From positions 1-8,769 of the forward strand of contig JAEWFK010000070.1 of the NCBI GenBank assembly GCA_023388835.1: a stretch of 8,769 bases of DNA. The letters run 5' to 3'. This document shows positions 1-5,785 of this stretch, in pieces. Source of the stretch: Pseudomonadota bacterium. GTDB lineage: Bacteria > Pseudomonadota > Gammaproteobacteria > Burkholderiales > Burkholderiaceae_B. The notes beneath the pieces are model-generated. The model was not told the origin of the DNA and made no database searches. It saw nothing but the letters and a program-made list of their open reading frames with translations. Each line of letters starts with the position of its first letter. Within the stretch, counting starts at the first letter, position 1. Position numbers and translations under genes: made by a program.

Positions 1-345
1 GCGCGCAGCATGGCCGACGCGTCCATCGATACGCAGCTGCCTACGGTCGACAATACTCTGCGGGCGCTCAACACGCTGAGAGAAGAGCAAAGCCGCGGCT
101 TTGGAAGCGAGCCGGCGGCCTCCGGCCAGCAGGAGCCGGCCGCGCAAGAAGCTGATGAGCAAGAACCTGCAGAGCCGGGTCCGGCTGAGCAGGATCCCGG
201 TACGCAAGAATCGCTTTCGCAAAAGCGCAGCACGCCTTCGCAAGAGCCCGGCACGCTTTCGCAAGAGCCCGGCACGCCAGCGCAAGAGCCAGCCCCGCAA
301 GATGGGGCCGCCGCGGCGCCGACATCCGGCCGGGTAGGGGGCTGA
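1..345 (+). CDS. hemX: Probable HemX (uroporphyrinogen-III C-methyltransferase-like protein), C-terminal end only
   Basis: The reading frame is open from base 1, so the start lies outside the window; the ATG at 10 is probably internal. About 30 residues of ordinary sequence (ARSMADASIDTQLPTVDNTL and on) resemble the end of HemX-type proteins. The remaining ~80 residues are a low-complexity tail rich in Gln, Glu, Pro and Ala, with repeats such as SQEPGTL and SQEPGTP that arise from a 21-bp tandem DNA repeat. The stop TGA (343-345) lies 3 bases before the hemY start, so the two are very likely co-transcribed. HemX is usually an inner-membrane protein encoded between hemC/hemD and hemY, and it may be fused to HemD; its role in haem synthesis is not firmly established. 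The call depends mainly on being directly upstream of hemY, because too little of the conserved domain is visible. A different membrane protein with a disordered tail cannot be excluded. Confidence 0.6.
   Translation, partial: ARSMADASIDTQLPTVDNTLRALNTLREEQSRGFGSEPAASGQQEPAAQEADEQEPAEPGPAEQDPGTQESLSQKRSTPSQEPGTLSQEPGTPAQEPAPQDGAAAAPTSGRVGG
211..294 (+). repeat. 21-bp in-frame tandem repeat inside the hemX tail
   Basis: Four consecutive 21-base units begin at 211, 232, 253 and 274. The 232 and 253 units differ at one base (ACGCCTTCGCAAGAGCCCGG against ACGCTTTCGCAAGAGCCCGG, both followed by C). The 211 and 274 units are more diverged, and fragments of the unit occur further upstream (about 192-210). 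The period is a multiple of three, so gain or loss of a unit would change the length of the tail without breaking the frame. The central units encode a seven-residue T-P/L-S-Q-E-P-G motif. Confidence 0.85.
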
Positions 346-348
346 CCC

Positions 349-1857
349 ATGCGTACCTGGTTCTGGACCATCGTCGTATTCGTGGCCGCGGTCGCCCTGG
401 CTTTGGTGTTGCGCGAACACAGCGGTAACGTGGTGATCGTTGCCCAGCCGTGGCGTATCGAGCTGTCGCTCACGCTGACGGTATTGCTGCTGGTCGCGGC
501 TTTCGCGATTCTCTACTTCATCTTGCGGATATTCGCCTGGGTGGGCGAACGCCCCGATCGTTTTCGCAGCTGGCGTAGCCGGCGCTCCGTCCGGCGCGAT
601 CAGGAATCCCTGGAGAGCGGCTGGATCAATGTGCTGGAAGGGCGTTACGTCGACGCCGACAAGGACTTCACCCGGGTGCTGACCCGTACGCGTTCCGATA
701 AGCGCAAGGTGCTGTCTAGCCTGGCCTCGGCTCACGCCAATCATCATCTCGGCGAATATTCGCAGCGGGATCAGGCACTGGCGGTGGCGCAGAGTGCGGC
801 GGGAGACGATATCCGGCTGCGCGAAGCCTGGGCCATCGTGGCGGCGGAAATGTACCTGGATCAGAACCGGCCCCAGGATGCGCTGGCCTTGCTGCAGCCC
901 CTGCAAGATGCGAGCTCGCGCTACCTGCATGCGACCCGTCTGCTTTTGCGGGCGCACCGCCAGCTGCGCAACCACGACCGCGTTTACGATCTCACCCGCC
1001 TCTTGCTGCGCCGTGGCGTGATCGACAAGAGCGAAGCCATGCAGCTGATCGAAATGTCGGCGGCGGCACGTCTGCACAGCGCCGGCATCCAAGGCTACAA
1101 GGCCATCTGGGGCGACCTGCGTTCCGAAGAGCGCGCCATGCCCGACATCGCTCTGGCGGCCGCGGGTATTCAGGCCGCGGAAGGGAATCACGACGAGGCG
1201 TCGCGTATCCTCGAAACCGCGATCGCAGCACAGCCGGATCCCCGTCTGCTCAGCGCGTACTCCCAGTGCCCGCCGCAGCACGTTTCCCGCCGTCTCGCCA
1301 AGGCTGAAGAATGGCTCAAACGCCATCCCGACGACGCGGCATTGCTTGCGGCCATGGGGAACCTTTGCCTGACCGGGCAGCTTTGGGGGCCGGGCGAGCT
1401 CTATCTCAAGCGCAGCATGGCGTTGCGCAACGACATGCGCATTCACGCCCTGCTGGGTAACCTCTATGACAGGCTGGGCCGTCGCGAAGAAGCCATGAGC
1501 CACTGGCGCCTGGCTGCCGGCGTGGCCGGCGTGCTGCCTGTGTTGCCGCGCAATCGTTATCTTCCTGCGGCGGACATGCGGGGCGACCCCACGCTTGTCG
1601 ACGTCGAAGTGCCGGCTGACCCGGTCGCCGTCCCGGCTGTCGACGACATTCCGATGGCAGCCAGCGCCGCCGACTACGTGGTGGAAGACCATGAGAGTCC
1701 GGCTTCGGCGGAAGACCCAACTCCCTCCGCAAAGTCTCCCAAAGAAGTAAAATTCGCCGACTCCGGCCATTCGGGCCTGGACGAATTTTTCGACAGCGCG
1801 CCGATTCCCGGTGTGGACGTCAGCCAGACCTCCGATGGTCCTCGGCGCGAGCATTGA
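349..1857 (+). CDS. hemY: HemY, haem-biosynthesis-associated inner-membrane TPR protein
   Basis: A 502-residue protein of the proteobacterial HemY family, which is unrelated to the protoporphyrinogen oxidase HemY of Bacillus. It begins with a hydrophobic segment (about residues 4-22), a short periplasmic stretch and a second membrane segment (about 39-65), followed by a basic stretch (RFRSWRSRRSVRR, 71-83). This is the two-helix HemY N-terminal layout that leaves a cytoplasmic helical body. TPR-like helix pairs can be seen at roughly 93-135, 160-205 and most clearly at 329-390 (AAMGNLCLTGQ, HALLGNLYDRLGRREEA). Family members are proposed to support late protoporphyrin synthesis, but the biochemical role is unsettled. 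The start has an AGGGGG ribosome site (336-341) 7 bases upstream and follows hemX after 3 bases. The C-terminal ~100 residues (from about 400) are an acidic, Pro/Ala/Asp-rich tail that makes the protein longer than the ~400-residue E. coli HemY. Confidence 0.9.
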   Translation: MRTWFWTIVVFVAAVALALVLREHSGNVVIVAQPWRIELSLTLTVLLLVAAFAILYFILRIFAWVGERPDRFRSWRSRRSVRRDQESLESGWINVLEGRYVDADKDFTRVLTRTRSDKRKVLSSLASAHANHHLGEYSQRDQALAVAQSAAGDDIRLREAWAIVAAEMYLDQNRPQDALALLQPLQDASSRYLHATRLLLRAHRQLRNHDRVYDLTRLLLRRGVIDKSEAMQLIEMSAAARLHSAGIQGYKAIWGDLRSEERAMPDIALAAAGIQAAEGNHDEASRILETAIAAQPDPRLLSAYSQCPPQHVSRRLAKAEEWLKRHPDDAALLAAMGNLCLTGQLWGPGELYLKRSMALRNDMRIHALLGNLYDRLGRREEAMSHWRLAAGVAGVLPVLPRNRYLPAADMRGDPTLVDVEVPADPVAVPAVDDIPMAASAADYVVEDHESPASAEDPTPSAKSPKEVKFADSGHSGLDEFFDSAPIPGVDVSQTSDGPRREH

Positions 1858-1883
1858 ACCGTTTTCCTAGCAAACCCTATATT
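1854..1883 (+). promoter_or_regulatory. Possible sigma70-type promoter for ppa
   Basis: TTGAAC (1854-1859), an 18-base spacer and TATATT (1878-1883) form a plausible -35/-10 pair at the hemY stop codon and in the only AT-rich patch before ppa. Transcription would start near 1890, giving a leader of about a dozen bases that begins next to the ribosome site. The very short leader and imperfect -35 keep this tentative. Confidence 0.4.
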
Positions 1884-1902
1884 TCCTACCAAGGTTGAGA
1901 GC

Positions 1903-2436
1903 ATGAGCCTAGACCGCGTGCCTGCGGGCGATAATTTGCCCGACGAGTTCAACGTCGTCATTGAGATTCCAATGAACGCCGATCCGGTGAAGTACGAAGT
2001 GGACAAGGATTCCGGCGCTATATTCGTCGACCGGTTCATGCTGACCGCGATGCACTACCCATGCAATTACGGCTATATCCCGCAAACGCTTTCCGATGAT
2101 GGCGACCCTGTCGATGTTCTGGTCATGACGCCGTTCCCGATCCAGGTGGGCGCGGTGGTTCGCTGCCGGGCCTTGGGCATGCTGCGTATGGAAGACGAAG
2201 CCGGCATGGACGCCAAGCTGCTGGCCGTACCGGTGCATAAGCTTTATCCGGCCTATGGCAAGCTGCGTTCGACCGACGACGTATCGAGTGAAATGCTGGG
2301 TCAGATTCAGCACTTCTTCGAGCATTACAAGGATCTCGAGAAGGGCAAGTGGGTCAAGGTGCAGGGCTGGGAAGGCCCGGAGGCCGCCGCCAAGGAAATC
2401 ACCGACGGCGCGGCACGTTACAGCGGCGAGGTCTGA
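1903..2436 (+). CDS. ppa: Inorganic pyrophosphatase (family I, soluble)
   Basis: This cytoplasmic enzyme hydrolyses pyrophosphate to two phosphates using Mg2+, and so pulls biosynthetic reactions forward. The 177-residue length matches E. coli Ppa (about 176), and the two align almost without gaps. The family signature DGDPVDVLV is present, with metal-binding D66, D68 and D71. Other active-site positions known from the E. coli enzyme are also seen: E21, K30, R44, Y56, D98, D103, K105, Y142 and K143. The HFFEHYKDLEKGKWVKV block at about 137-153 is near-identical to the E. coli sequence. The chosen ATG gives MSLDRVPAGDNLP, which lines up with the E. coli start MSLLNVPAGKDLP, and AAGG (1891-1894) lies 8 bases upstream. 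The gene is 45 bases after hemY and 4 bases before the next gene. Confidence 0.97.
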   Translation: MSLDRVPAGDNLPDEFNVVIEIPMNADPVKYEVDKDSGAIFVDRFMLTAMHYPCNYGYIPQTLSDDGDPVDVLVMTPFPIQVGAVVRCRALGMLRMEDEAGMDAKLLAVPVHKLYPAYGKLRSTDDVSSEMLGQIQHFFEHYKDLEKGKWVKVQGWEGPEAAAKEITDGAARYSGEV

Positions 2437-2440
2437 TATC

Positions 2441-3136
2441 GTGCAGACCGTCATTCCAGCTCAGCCGGCGACCATCGTGCCTGTTGCGGGCACGGACATG
2501 GGCTTTCCGGTGCGCCGCGTCTATTGCGTGGGGCGCAATTATGCGGAGCACGCCAAAGAAATGGGTTTCACGGGCCGTGAAGACCCCTTCTTCTTTTGCA
2601 AGCCCGCGGACGCGATTCTTTACGTTCCCGAGGGCGAGACCGGCGAGATGCCTTATCCGCCGCGCACATCCAATCTGCATTACGAGATCGAGCTCGTTGT
2701 GGCGCTGCGCAGCGGGGGGAGCGACCTGACCCCCGAACAGGCGGTGGCCTGCATCTACGGTTATGCGGTCGGGCTGGATATGACCCGTCGCGATTTGCAG
2801 GGCGACGCCAAGAAGCAGGGGCGCCCGTGGGAAGTCGGCAAGGCTTTTGATCATGCCGCGCCCATGGGTCCGATCCATCCGGCCGAGCAGATCGGCAATG
2901 TGGATCAGGGCGCCGTCACGCTGCAGGTCAATGGCGAGACGCGCCAGACGGGCGATGTATCGCAAATGATCTGGAAGACCGCGGAAGCGATCTCCTACCT
3001 GTCCAGCCTGTTCGAACTCAAGGCGGGGGACCTCGTCTTCACCGGCACCCCCGAGGGCGTCGGTGCCGTGCTGCGGGGCGATCTCATGGTCGGCGCCGTT
3101 GAAGGTGTAGGCGAGTTGCGCGTGAAAATGGTCTGA
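2441..3136 (+). CDS. Fumarylacetoacetate hydrolase-family protein
   Basis: A 231-residue member of the FAH superfamily (FahA/YcgM/MhpD-like fold), whose members are metal-dependent hydrolases, isomerases or decarboxylases (for example acylpyruvate hydrolase or oxaloacetate decarboxylase) acting on 2-oxo acids. Motifs in order: RVYCVGRNYAEHAKEMG (26-42), FFCKPADAIL (51-60), the metal-binding pair E82 and E84 in HYEIELVVAL, D113 in VGLDMTRRDLQ, the conserved lysine K134 followed by D137 in KAFDHAAPMGP, and DLVFTGTPEGVGAV (197-210). The GTG at 2441 is chosen as the start: it sits 4 bases after the ppa stop, has GGCGAGG (2425-2431) about 9 bases upstream and gives the usual short N-terminal extension. 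The frame is open further upstream, but that part overlaps ppa and resembles nothing. The next ATG (2498) would remove part of the leader. The exact substrate cannot be read from sequence. Confidence 0.9.
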   Translation: MQTVIPAQPATIVPVAGTDMGFPVRRVYCVGRNYAEHAKEMGFTGREDPFFFCKPADAILYVPEGETGEMPYPPRTSNLHYEIELVVALRSGGSDLTPEQAVACIYGYAVGLDMTRRDLQGDAKKQGRPWEVGKAFDHAAPMGPIHPAEQIGNVDQGAVTLQVNGETRQTGDVSQMIWKTAEAISYLSSLFELKAGDLVFTGTPEGVGAVLRGDLMVGAVEGVGELRVKMV

Positions 3137-3158
3137 GCCAGAAAACGGTTCTTCCAAG

Positions 3159-3176
3159 CCTTGACTCCCATCAAGG
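3159..3176 (+). promoter_or_regulatory. FNR/Anr-type binding site upstream of ubiU
   Basis: A perfect 6-base inverted repeat, CCTTGA-CTCCCA-TCAAGG, contains TTGACTCCCATCAA (3161-3174). This matches the FNR/Anr consensus TTGAT-N4-ATCAA at 9 of 10 defined positions. It sits in the 124-base gap before ubiU and is centred at 3167.5. FNR and Anr are oxygen-sensing 4Fe-4S regulators that activate anaerobic genes, and E. coli ubiUV is known to be under Fnr control, so site and target fit. The binding protein is inferred; another CRP/FNR-family regulator such as Dnr could use the same site. Confidence 0.8.
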
Positions 3177-3196
3177 TAAATGTAAGGGCTTGTAGG

Positions 3197-3202
3197 CATA
3201 GT
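3197..3202 (+). promoter_or_regulatory. Probable -10 element of an FNR-activated ubiU promoter
   Basis: CATAGT matches TATAAT at 4 of 6 positions. A start site near 3209, seven bases downstream, would place the FNR box centre at -41.5, the standard position for class II activation, where the regulator overlaps and replaces a -35 element. No convincing independent -35 hexamer is seen. The leader to the ubiU ATG would be about 50 bases. Confidence 0.5.
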
Positions 3203-3260
3203 CTGTGCTTTGCCGAACCGGGGCGCGGCAGGTTGCTCCGGGCAATGACACAGACGGTCC

Positions 3261-4286
3261 ATGCCACTTACCGCACAAGCTCCATCCCCTTTTCAGCTGG
3301 TCTGTCCCGCCGGCAGTCTGCCTTCGCTCAAGTCCGCCGTCGATAACGGGGCGGACTGCGTCTATCTCGGCTTTCGCGATGCGACCAATGCACGAAATTT
3401 TGCGGGCCTGAACTTTGGCGCTGCAGCCATCGCCGAAGGCATACGGTACGCTCATGATCGCGGCCGCCACGTCTATCTGGCCCTGAACACCTACCCCCAG
3501 CCGGAGGCTTGGAGAGTCTGGCGAGAAGCCATGGATCGGGCTGCGGATTCCGGTGTGGACGCTGTCATCGTCGCCGACCCGGGTTTGATGGCTTATGCCG
3601 CAAGTACACACCCCCATGTCAGGCTCCACCTGTCCGTGCAGGGCTCGGCGACCAACCACGAAGCCATCAATTTCTATTACGAGCGCTTCGGCATCCAGCG
3701 CGCCGTTCTGCCGCGCGTGTTGTCGCTTGCACAGGTCGAGCAGGTCGCCGAGCACACGCCGGTCGAGGTTGAAGTTTTCGGTTTCGGCAGTCTGTGCGTC
3801 ATGGTCGAAGGGCGCTGCGCGCTGTCGTCCTACACCACTGGCGAATCGCCCAACACCCATGGTGTGTGTTCGCCGGCTCGCCACGTGCGCTGGCAGCAGA
3901 CCCCGCGGGGCCTGGAATCCCGGCTCAACGGCGTTCTCATTGACCGCTACGCCGAAGGCGAAAACGCGGGCTATCCCACTTTGTGCAAAGGACGCTTCGA
4001 TGTCGCAGGTGAAAACTACTACGCCTTGGAAGAGCCGACCAGCCTCAACACACTGGAGCTGCTTCCCAAGCTGATCGCCATGGGCGTGAAAGCGGTAAAG
4101 ATAGAAGGCCGCCAGCGTAGTCCGGCCTACGTGACCCAGGTTACTCGTGTGTGGCGCCAGGCCATCGATCAGGCGCTGTCCAATGCGGCGCGTTATTCCG
4201 TGCATCCATCGTGGTCCGCGGAACTGGCCAAGGTCGCCGAAGGCCAGCAGCAGACGCTGGGGGCCTATCACCGCCCCTGGAAATAG
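3261..4286 (+). CDS. ubiU: UbiU, oxygen-independent ubiquinone hydroxylation protein (peptidase U32 family)
   Basis: UbiU forms a heterodimer with UbiV that carries 4Fe-4S clusters and is needed for hydroxylation of ubiquinone precursors without O2. The 341-residue protein opens with the U32-type FQLVCPAGSLPSLKSAVDNG (11-30) and YLGFRDATNARNFAGLNF (35-52). The four cluster ligands known for E. coli UbiU (C169, C176, C193, C232) are matched by C179, C186, C203 and C242, with identical spacing and a constant shift of ten. Family blocks around them are intact: EVFGFGSLCVMVEGRCALSS, THGVCSPARHVRW, YPTLCKGRFD, and KIEGRQRSPAYV (280-291). ATG 3261 is the only ATG available, since an in-frame stop lies at 3246-3248; its ribosome site is weak (GACGG, 3253-3257), so translation may be modest. 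The older label 'collagenase-like protease' for this family is misleading. The gene leads a ubiU-ubiV-ubiT cluster preceded by an FNR-type site. Confidence 0.95.
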   Translation: MPLTAQAPSPFQLVCPAGSLPSLKSAVDNGADCVYLGFRDATNARNFAGLNFGAAAIAEGIRYAHDRGRHVYLALNTYPQPEAWRVWREAMDRAADSGVDAVIVADPGLMAYAASTHPHVRLHLSVQGSATNHEAINFYYERFGIQRAVLPRVLSLAQVEQVAEHTPVEVEVFGFGSLCVMVEGRCALSSYTTGESPNTHGVCSPARHVRWQQTPRGLESRLNGVLIDRYAEGENAGYPTLCKGRFDVAGENYYALEEPTSLNTLELLPKLIAMGVKAVKIEGRQRSPAYVTQVTRVWRQAIDQALSNAARYSVHPSWSAELAKVAEGQQQTLGAYHRPWK

Positions 4287-4322
4287 CTGCCGCCCATCAC
4301 CGTCGCAATGAAAGAGGACACC

Positions 4323-5231
4323 ATGAAGATCGCTTTGGGCCCGCTGCAGTACTACTGGCCGCGCGTCTCCACCCTGCAGTTCTATGAATCGGTTCGTGAA
4401 TGGCCGGTCGACATCGTCTACTTGGGGGAAACGGTCTGTTCCCGTCGCCACGAACTGCGCCTGCCCGACTGGCTGGAACTCGCTGACATGCTGGCTGAGG
4501 CCGGCAAGGAAGTCGTCGTCTCCACGCAGGTCTTGCTGGAGTCGGGAGTCGAGCTCAACACCATGCGCAAAGTGGTGGACAACGGCCGATATGCGGTCGA
4601 GGCCAACGACATGGGCGCGGTGCGCCATCTGAAAGGCCGACCGTTCGTTGGAGGGCCCTACCTGAATGTATACAGCAAGCCCACGCTGGACGTGATCGCC
4701 CAAGCCGGCGCAACGCGCTGGGTCATGCCTTTGGAAATGGGCCGCGACGGGCTGCAGCATCTGCAGCAGGACCGTCCCGCCGGCATGCAGACCGAAGTGT
4801 TCGCCTATGGCCGAATGCCGCTCGCCTATTCGGCGCGCTGTTTTACGGCACGCAACCGCAATCTGCCCAAGGACAACTGCCAGTATGTCTGTATGGACCA
4901 CCCTGACGGTCTGCTGATGCAGACACGGGAGGCGCAGAGTTTCCTGACCATCAACGGCATCCAGACGCAATCGGCATACGTCCATACCTTGATCCATGAA
5001 CTGGATGAATTGGCCGGCATGGGCGTGGATGTCGTCCGACTCAGTCCTCAATCCTTGCGTATGGAAGAAGTGGTCCGCGGTTTCAGCGCGGTGATACAAG
5101 GCCTGGAGCCGGCGGTTGCCGTTCAGGCGCGACTGGCGCCGTGCATGCCGGCTGCGCCTTGCAATGGCTACTGGTATGGCCGTCCCGGCCTGGATATGGT
5201 GTCGCCACAAGCCGAAGGAGCCGTGCAATGA
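4323..5231 (+). CDS. ubiV: UbiV, oxygen-independent ubiquinone hydroxylation protein (peptidase U32 family)
   Basis: UbiV is the partner of UbiU in the heterodimer that hydroxylates ubiquinone intermediates without O2. The 302-residue protein begins MKIALGPLQYYWPR, in line with E. coli UbiV (MKYSLGPVLWYWPK). For that reason ATG 4323 is preferred over the in-frame ATG at 4308; the upstream choice would place the strong AAGAGGA ribosome site (4312-4318) inside the gene. Cluster ligands corresponding to E. coli C39, C180, C193 and C197 are C39 (DIVYLGETVCSRR), C173, C186 and C190, with the same x12 and x3 spacings. The block MPLAYSARCFTARNRNLPKD is highly characteristic, as are FLTINGIQTQSAYV (207-220), DVVRLSPQ (236-243) and the C-terminal CNGYWYGRPG (280-289). 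It follows ubiU by 36 bases. Its stop TGA overlaps the ubiT start as ATGA, indicating translational coupling. Confidence 0.95.
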   Translation: MKIALGPLQYYWPRVSTLQFYESVREWPVDIVYLGETVCSRRHELRLPDWLELADMLAEAGKEVVVSTQVLLESGVELNTMRKVVDNGRYAVEANDMGAVRHLKGRPFVGGPYLNVYSKPTLDVIAQAGATRWVMPLEMGRDGLQHLQQDRPAGMQTEVFAYGRMPLAYSARCFTARNRNLPKDNCQYVCMDHPDGLLMQTREAQSFLTINGIQTQSAYVHTLIHELDELAGMGVDVVRLSPQSLRMEEVVRGFSAVIQGLEPAVAVQARLAPCMPAAPCNGYWYGRPGLDMVSPQAEGAVQ

Positions 5232-5707
5232 AAACCGTTGAAAAATTCCGCGTTCCGGAGCCCCTTGGTCGCATGTTGGGCAGGCTTCCGCAGCGACCCG
5301 GTGCCCATCTCTTTGTGATGGGGCTCAACCTGACCCTGGCCCCGCATCTTCCGATAGACATCGGTGCAATGCTCGAAGGACGGTCGCTGCGTATTGAGGT
5401 GGCCGACGCAGGCCTGCGTTTCGACTTCACCTGGCGCACCAACGCCTTCCGGGCGGCGGACCATGCCGGAATCGCGCCCGATCTCACCATCCGGGCCGAT
5501 GCCTGGGATTACCATCGGCTCATCCAGCGCAGCGAAGATCCCGACACGCTCTTCTTCAGTCGGCGCCTGTTGATGGAGGGCGATACGGAGCTGGGTCTGC
5601 TCGTGAAGAACACCCTCGATGCACTCGACATGGAAGTGTTGCGCCCCGGCAAGGTCCTGGCCAGAGTGTTTTCCGCACCCGGTCTGAAACAGCGCCGTCC
5701 GGTCTGA
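5228..5707 (+). CDS. ubiT: UbiT, SCP2-domain lipid-binding protein for anaerobic ubiquinone synthesis
   Basis: UbiT is an SCP2-fold protein thought to bind ubiquinone precursors and serve as the anaerobic counterpart of the aerobic factor UbiJ. The 159-residue product is slightly shorter than E. coli UbiT (about 174). The SCP2 core runs from about 35 to 135, with LRIEVADAGLRFDFTW (55-69) and the family's diagnostic block DPDTLFFSRRLLMEGDTELG (104-123), followed by LLVKNTLDALD. The ATG at 5228 overlaps the ubiV stop by four bases and has a perfect AAGGAG (5215-5220) 7 bases upstream. An in-frame ATG at 5141 lies inside ubiV and is rejected. In E. coli ubiT faces away from ubiUV; here it is the third gene on the same strand. 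A separate O2-independent promoter for ubiT is not visible. Confidence 0.93.
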   Translation: MKTVEKFRVPEPLGRMLGRLPQRPGAHLFVMGLNLTLAPHLPIDIGAMLEGRSLRIEVADAGLRFDFTWRTNAFRAADHAGIAPDLTIRADAWDYHRLIQRSEDPDTLFFSRRLLMEGDTELGLLVKNTLDALDMEVLRPGKVLARVFSAPGLKQRRPV

Positions 5708-5758
5708 TCTGCTCGCCAACAATCGAGGTTGCGGAAATCGTGGTCTGACGCCGCTCCA

Positions 5759-5785
5759 CCGATTCAGGGGTGACCCCGATTCAGG
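5759..5785 (+). repeat. Short direct repeat with small hairpin between ubiT and the convergent gene
   Basis: CCGATTCAGG occurs at 5759-5768 and again at 5776-5785, spaced 17 bases start to start, with a GGGG-TGA-CCCC mini-hairpin between. It covers the 3' end of the minus-strand gene (stop at 5781-5783) and lies in the 73-base gap after ubiT. The stem is only four base pairs and has no T run, so it is not a convincing intrinsic terminator, although the location between converging genes would suit one. Confidence 0.5.

Noticed and set aside
101..337. A plus-strand frame in the hemX tail giving a Lys/Arg/Ser/Pro/Ala repeat peptide that resembles a histone H1-like protein
   Set aside because: It is the +1 reading of the 21-bp repeat. 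The basic repeats follow automatically from the Gln/Glu/Pro repeats in the hemX frame, which is continuous with the upstream sequence and ends just before hemY. No ribosome site supports it.
1909..2454. A 181-codon minus-strand frame opposite ppa
   Set aside because: It is a shadow of the near-invariant pyrophosphatase sequence on the plus strand.
3137..3160. A terminator after the FAH-family gene
   Set aside because: No stem with a T run was found. The only dyad in the gap is the FNR-type site, whose TTGA/TCAA halves and spacing fit a regulator site better than a terminator.
2399..3262. A 287-codon minus-strand frame opposite the FAH-family gene
   Set aside because: The plus strand carries the intact FAH motifs, and this frame shows no family features.
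5141..5227. A longer ubiT starting at ATG 5141
   Set aside because: It would overlap ubiV by about 90 bases, the added residues are not family-like, and ATG 5228 has a perfect AAGGAG at good spacing.
3171..5228. A 685-codon minus-strand open frame opposite ubiU and ubiV
   Set aside because: It is antisense to two clearly conserved genes, spans their boundary, is rich in His, Arg and Gln as expected of a shadow of GC-rich coding DNA, and matches no family I recognise. Long antisense frames are common at this GC content.
3261..5231. Collagenase-like proteases (peptidase U32) as the function of the two paralogous genes
   Set aside because: The cysteine ligands and flanking blocks match UbiU and UbiV specifically, and the adjacent ubiT confirms the ubiquinone role.
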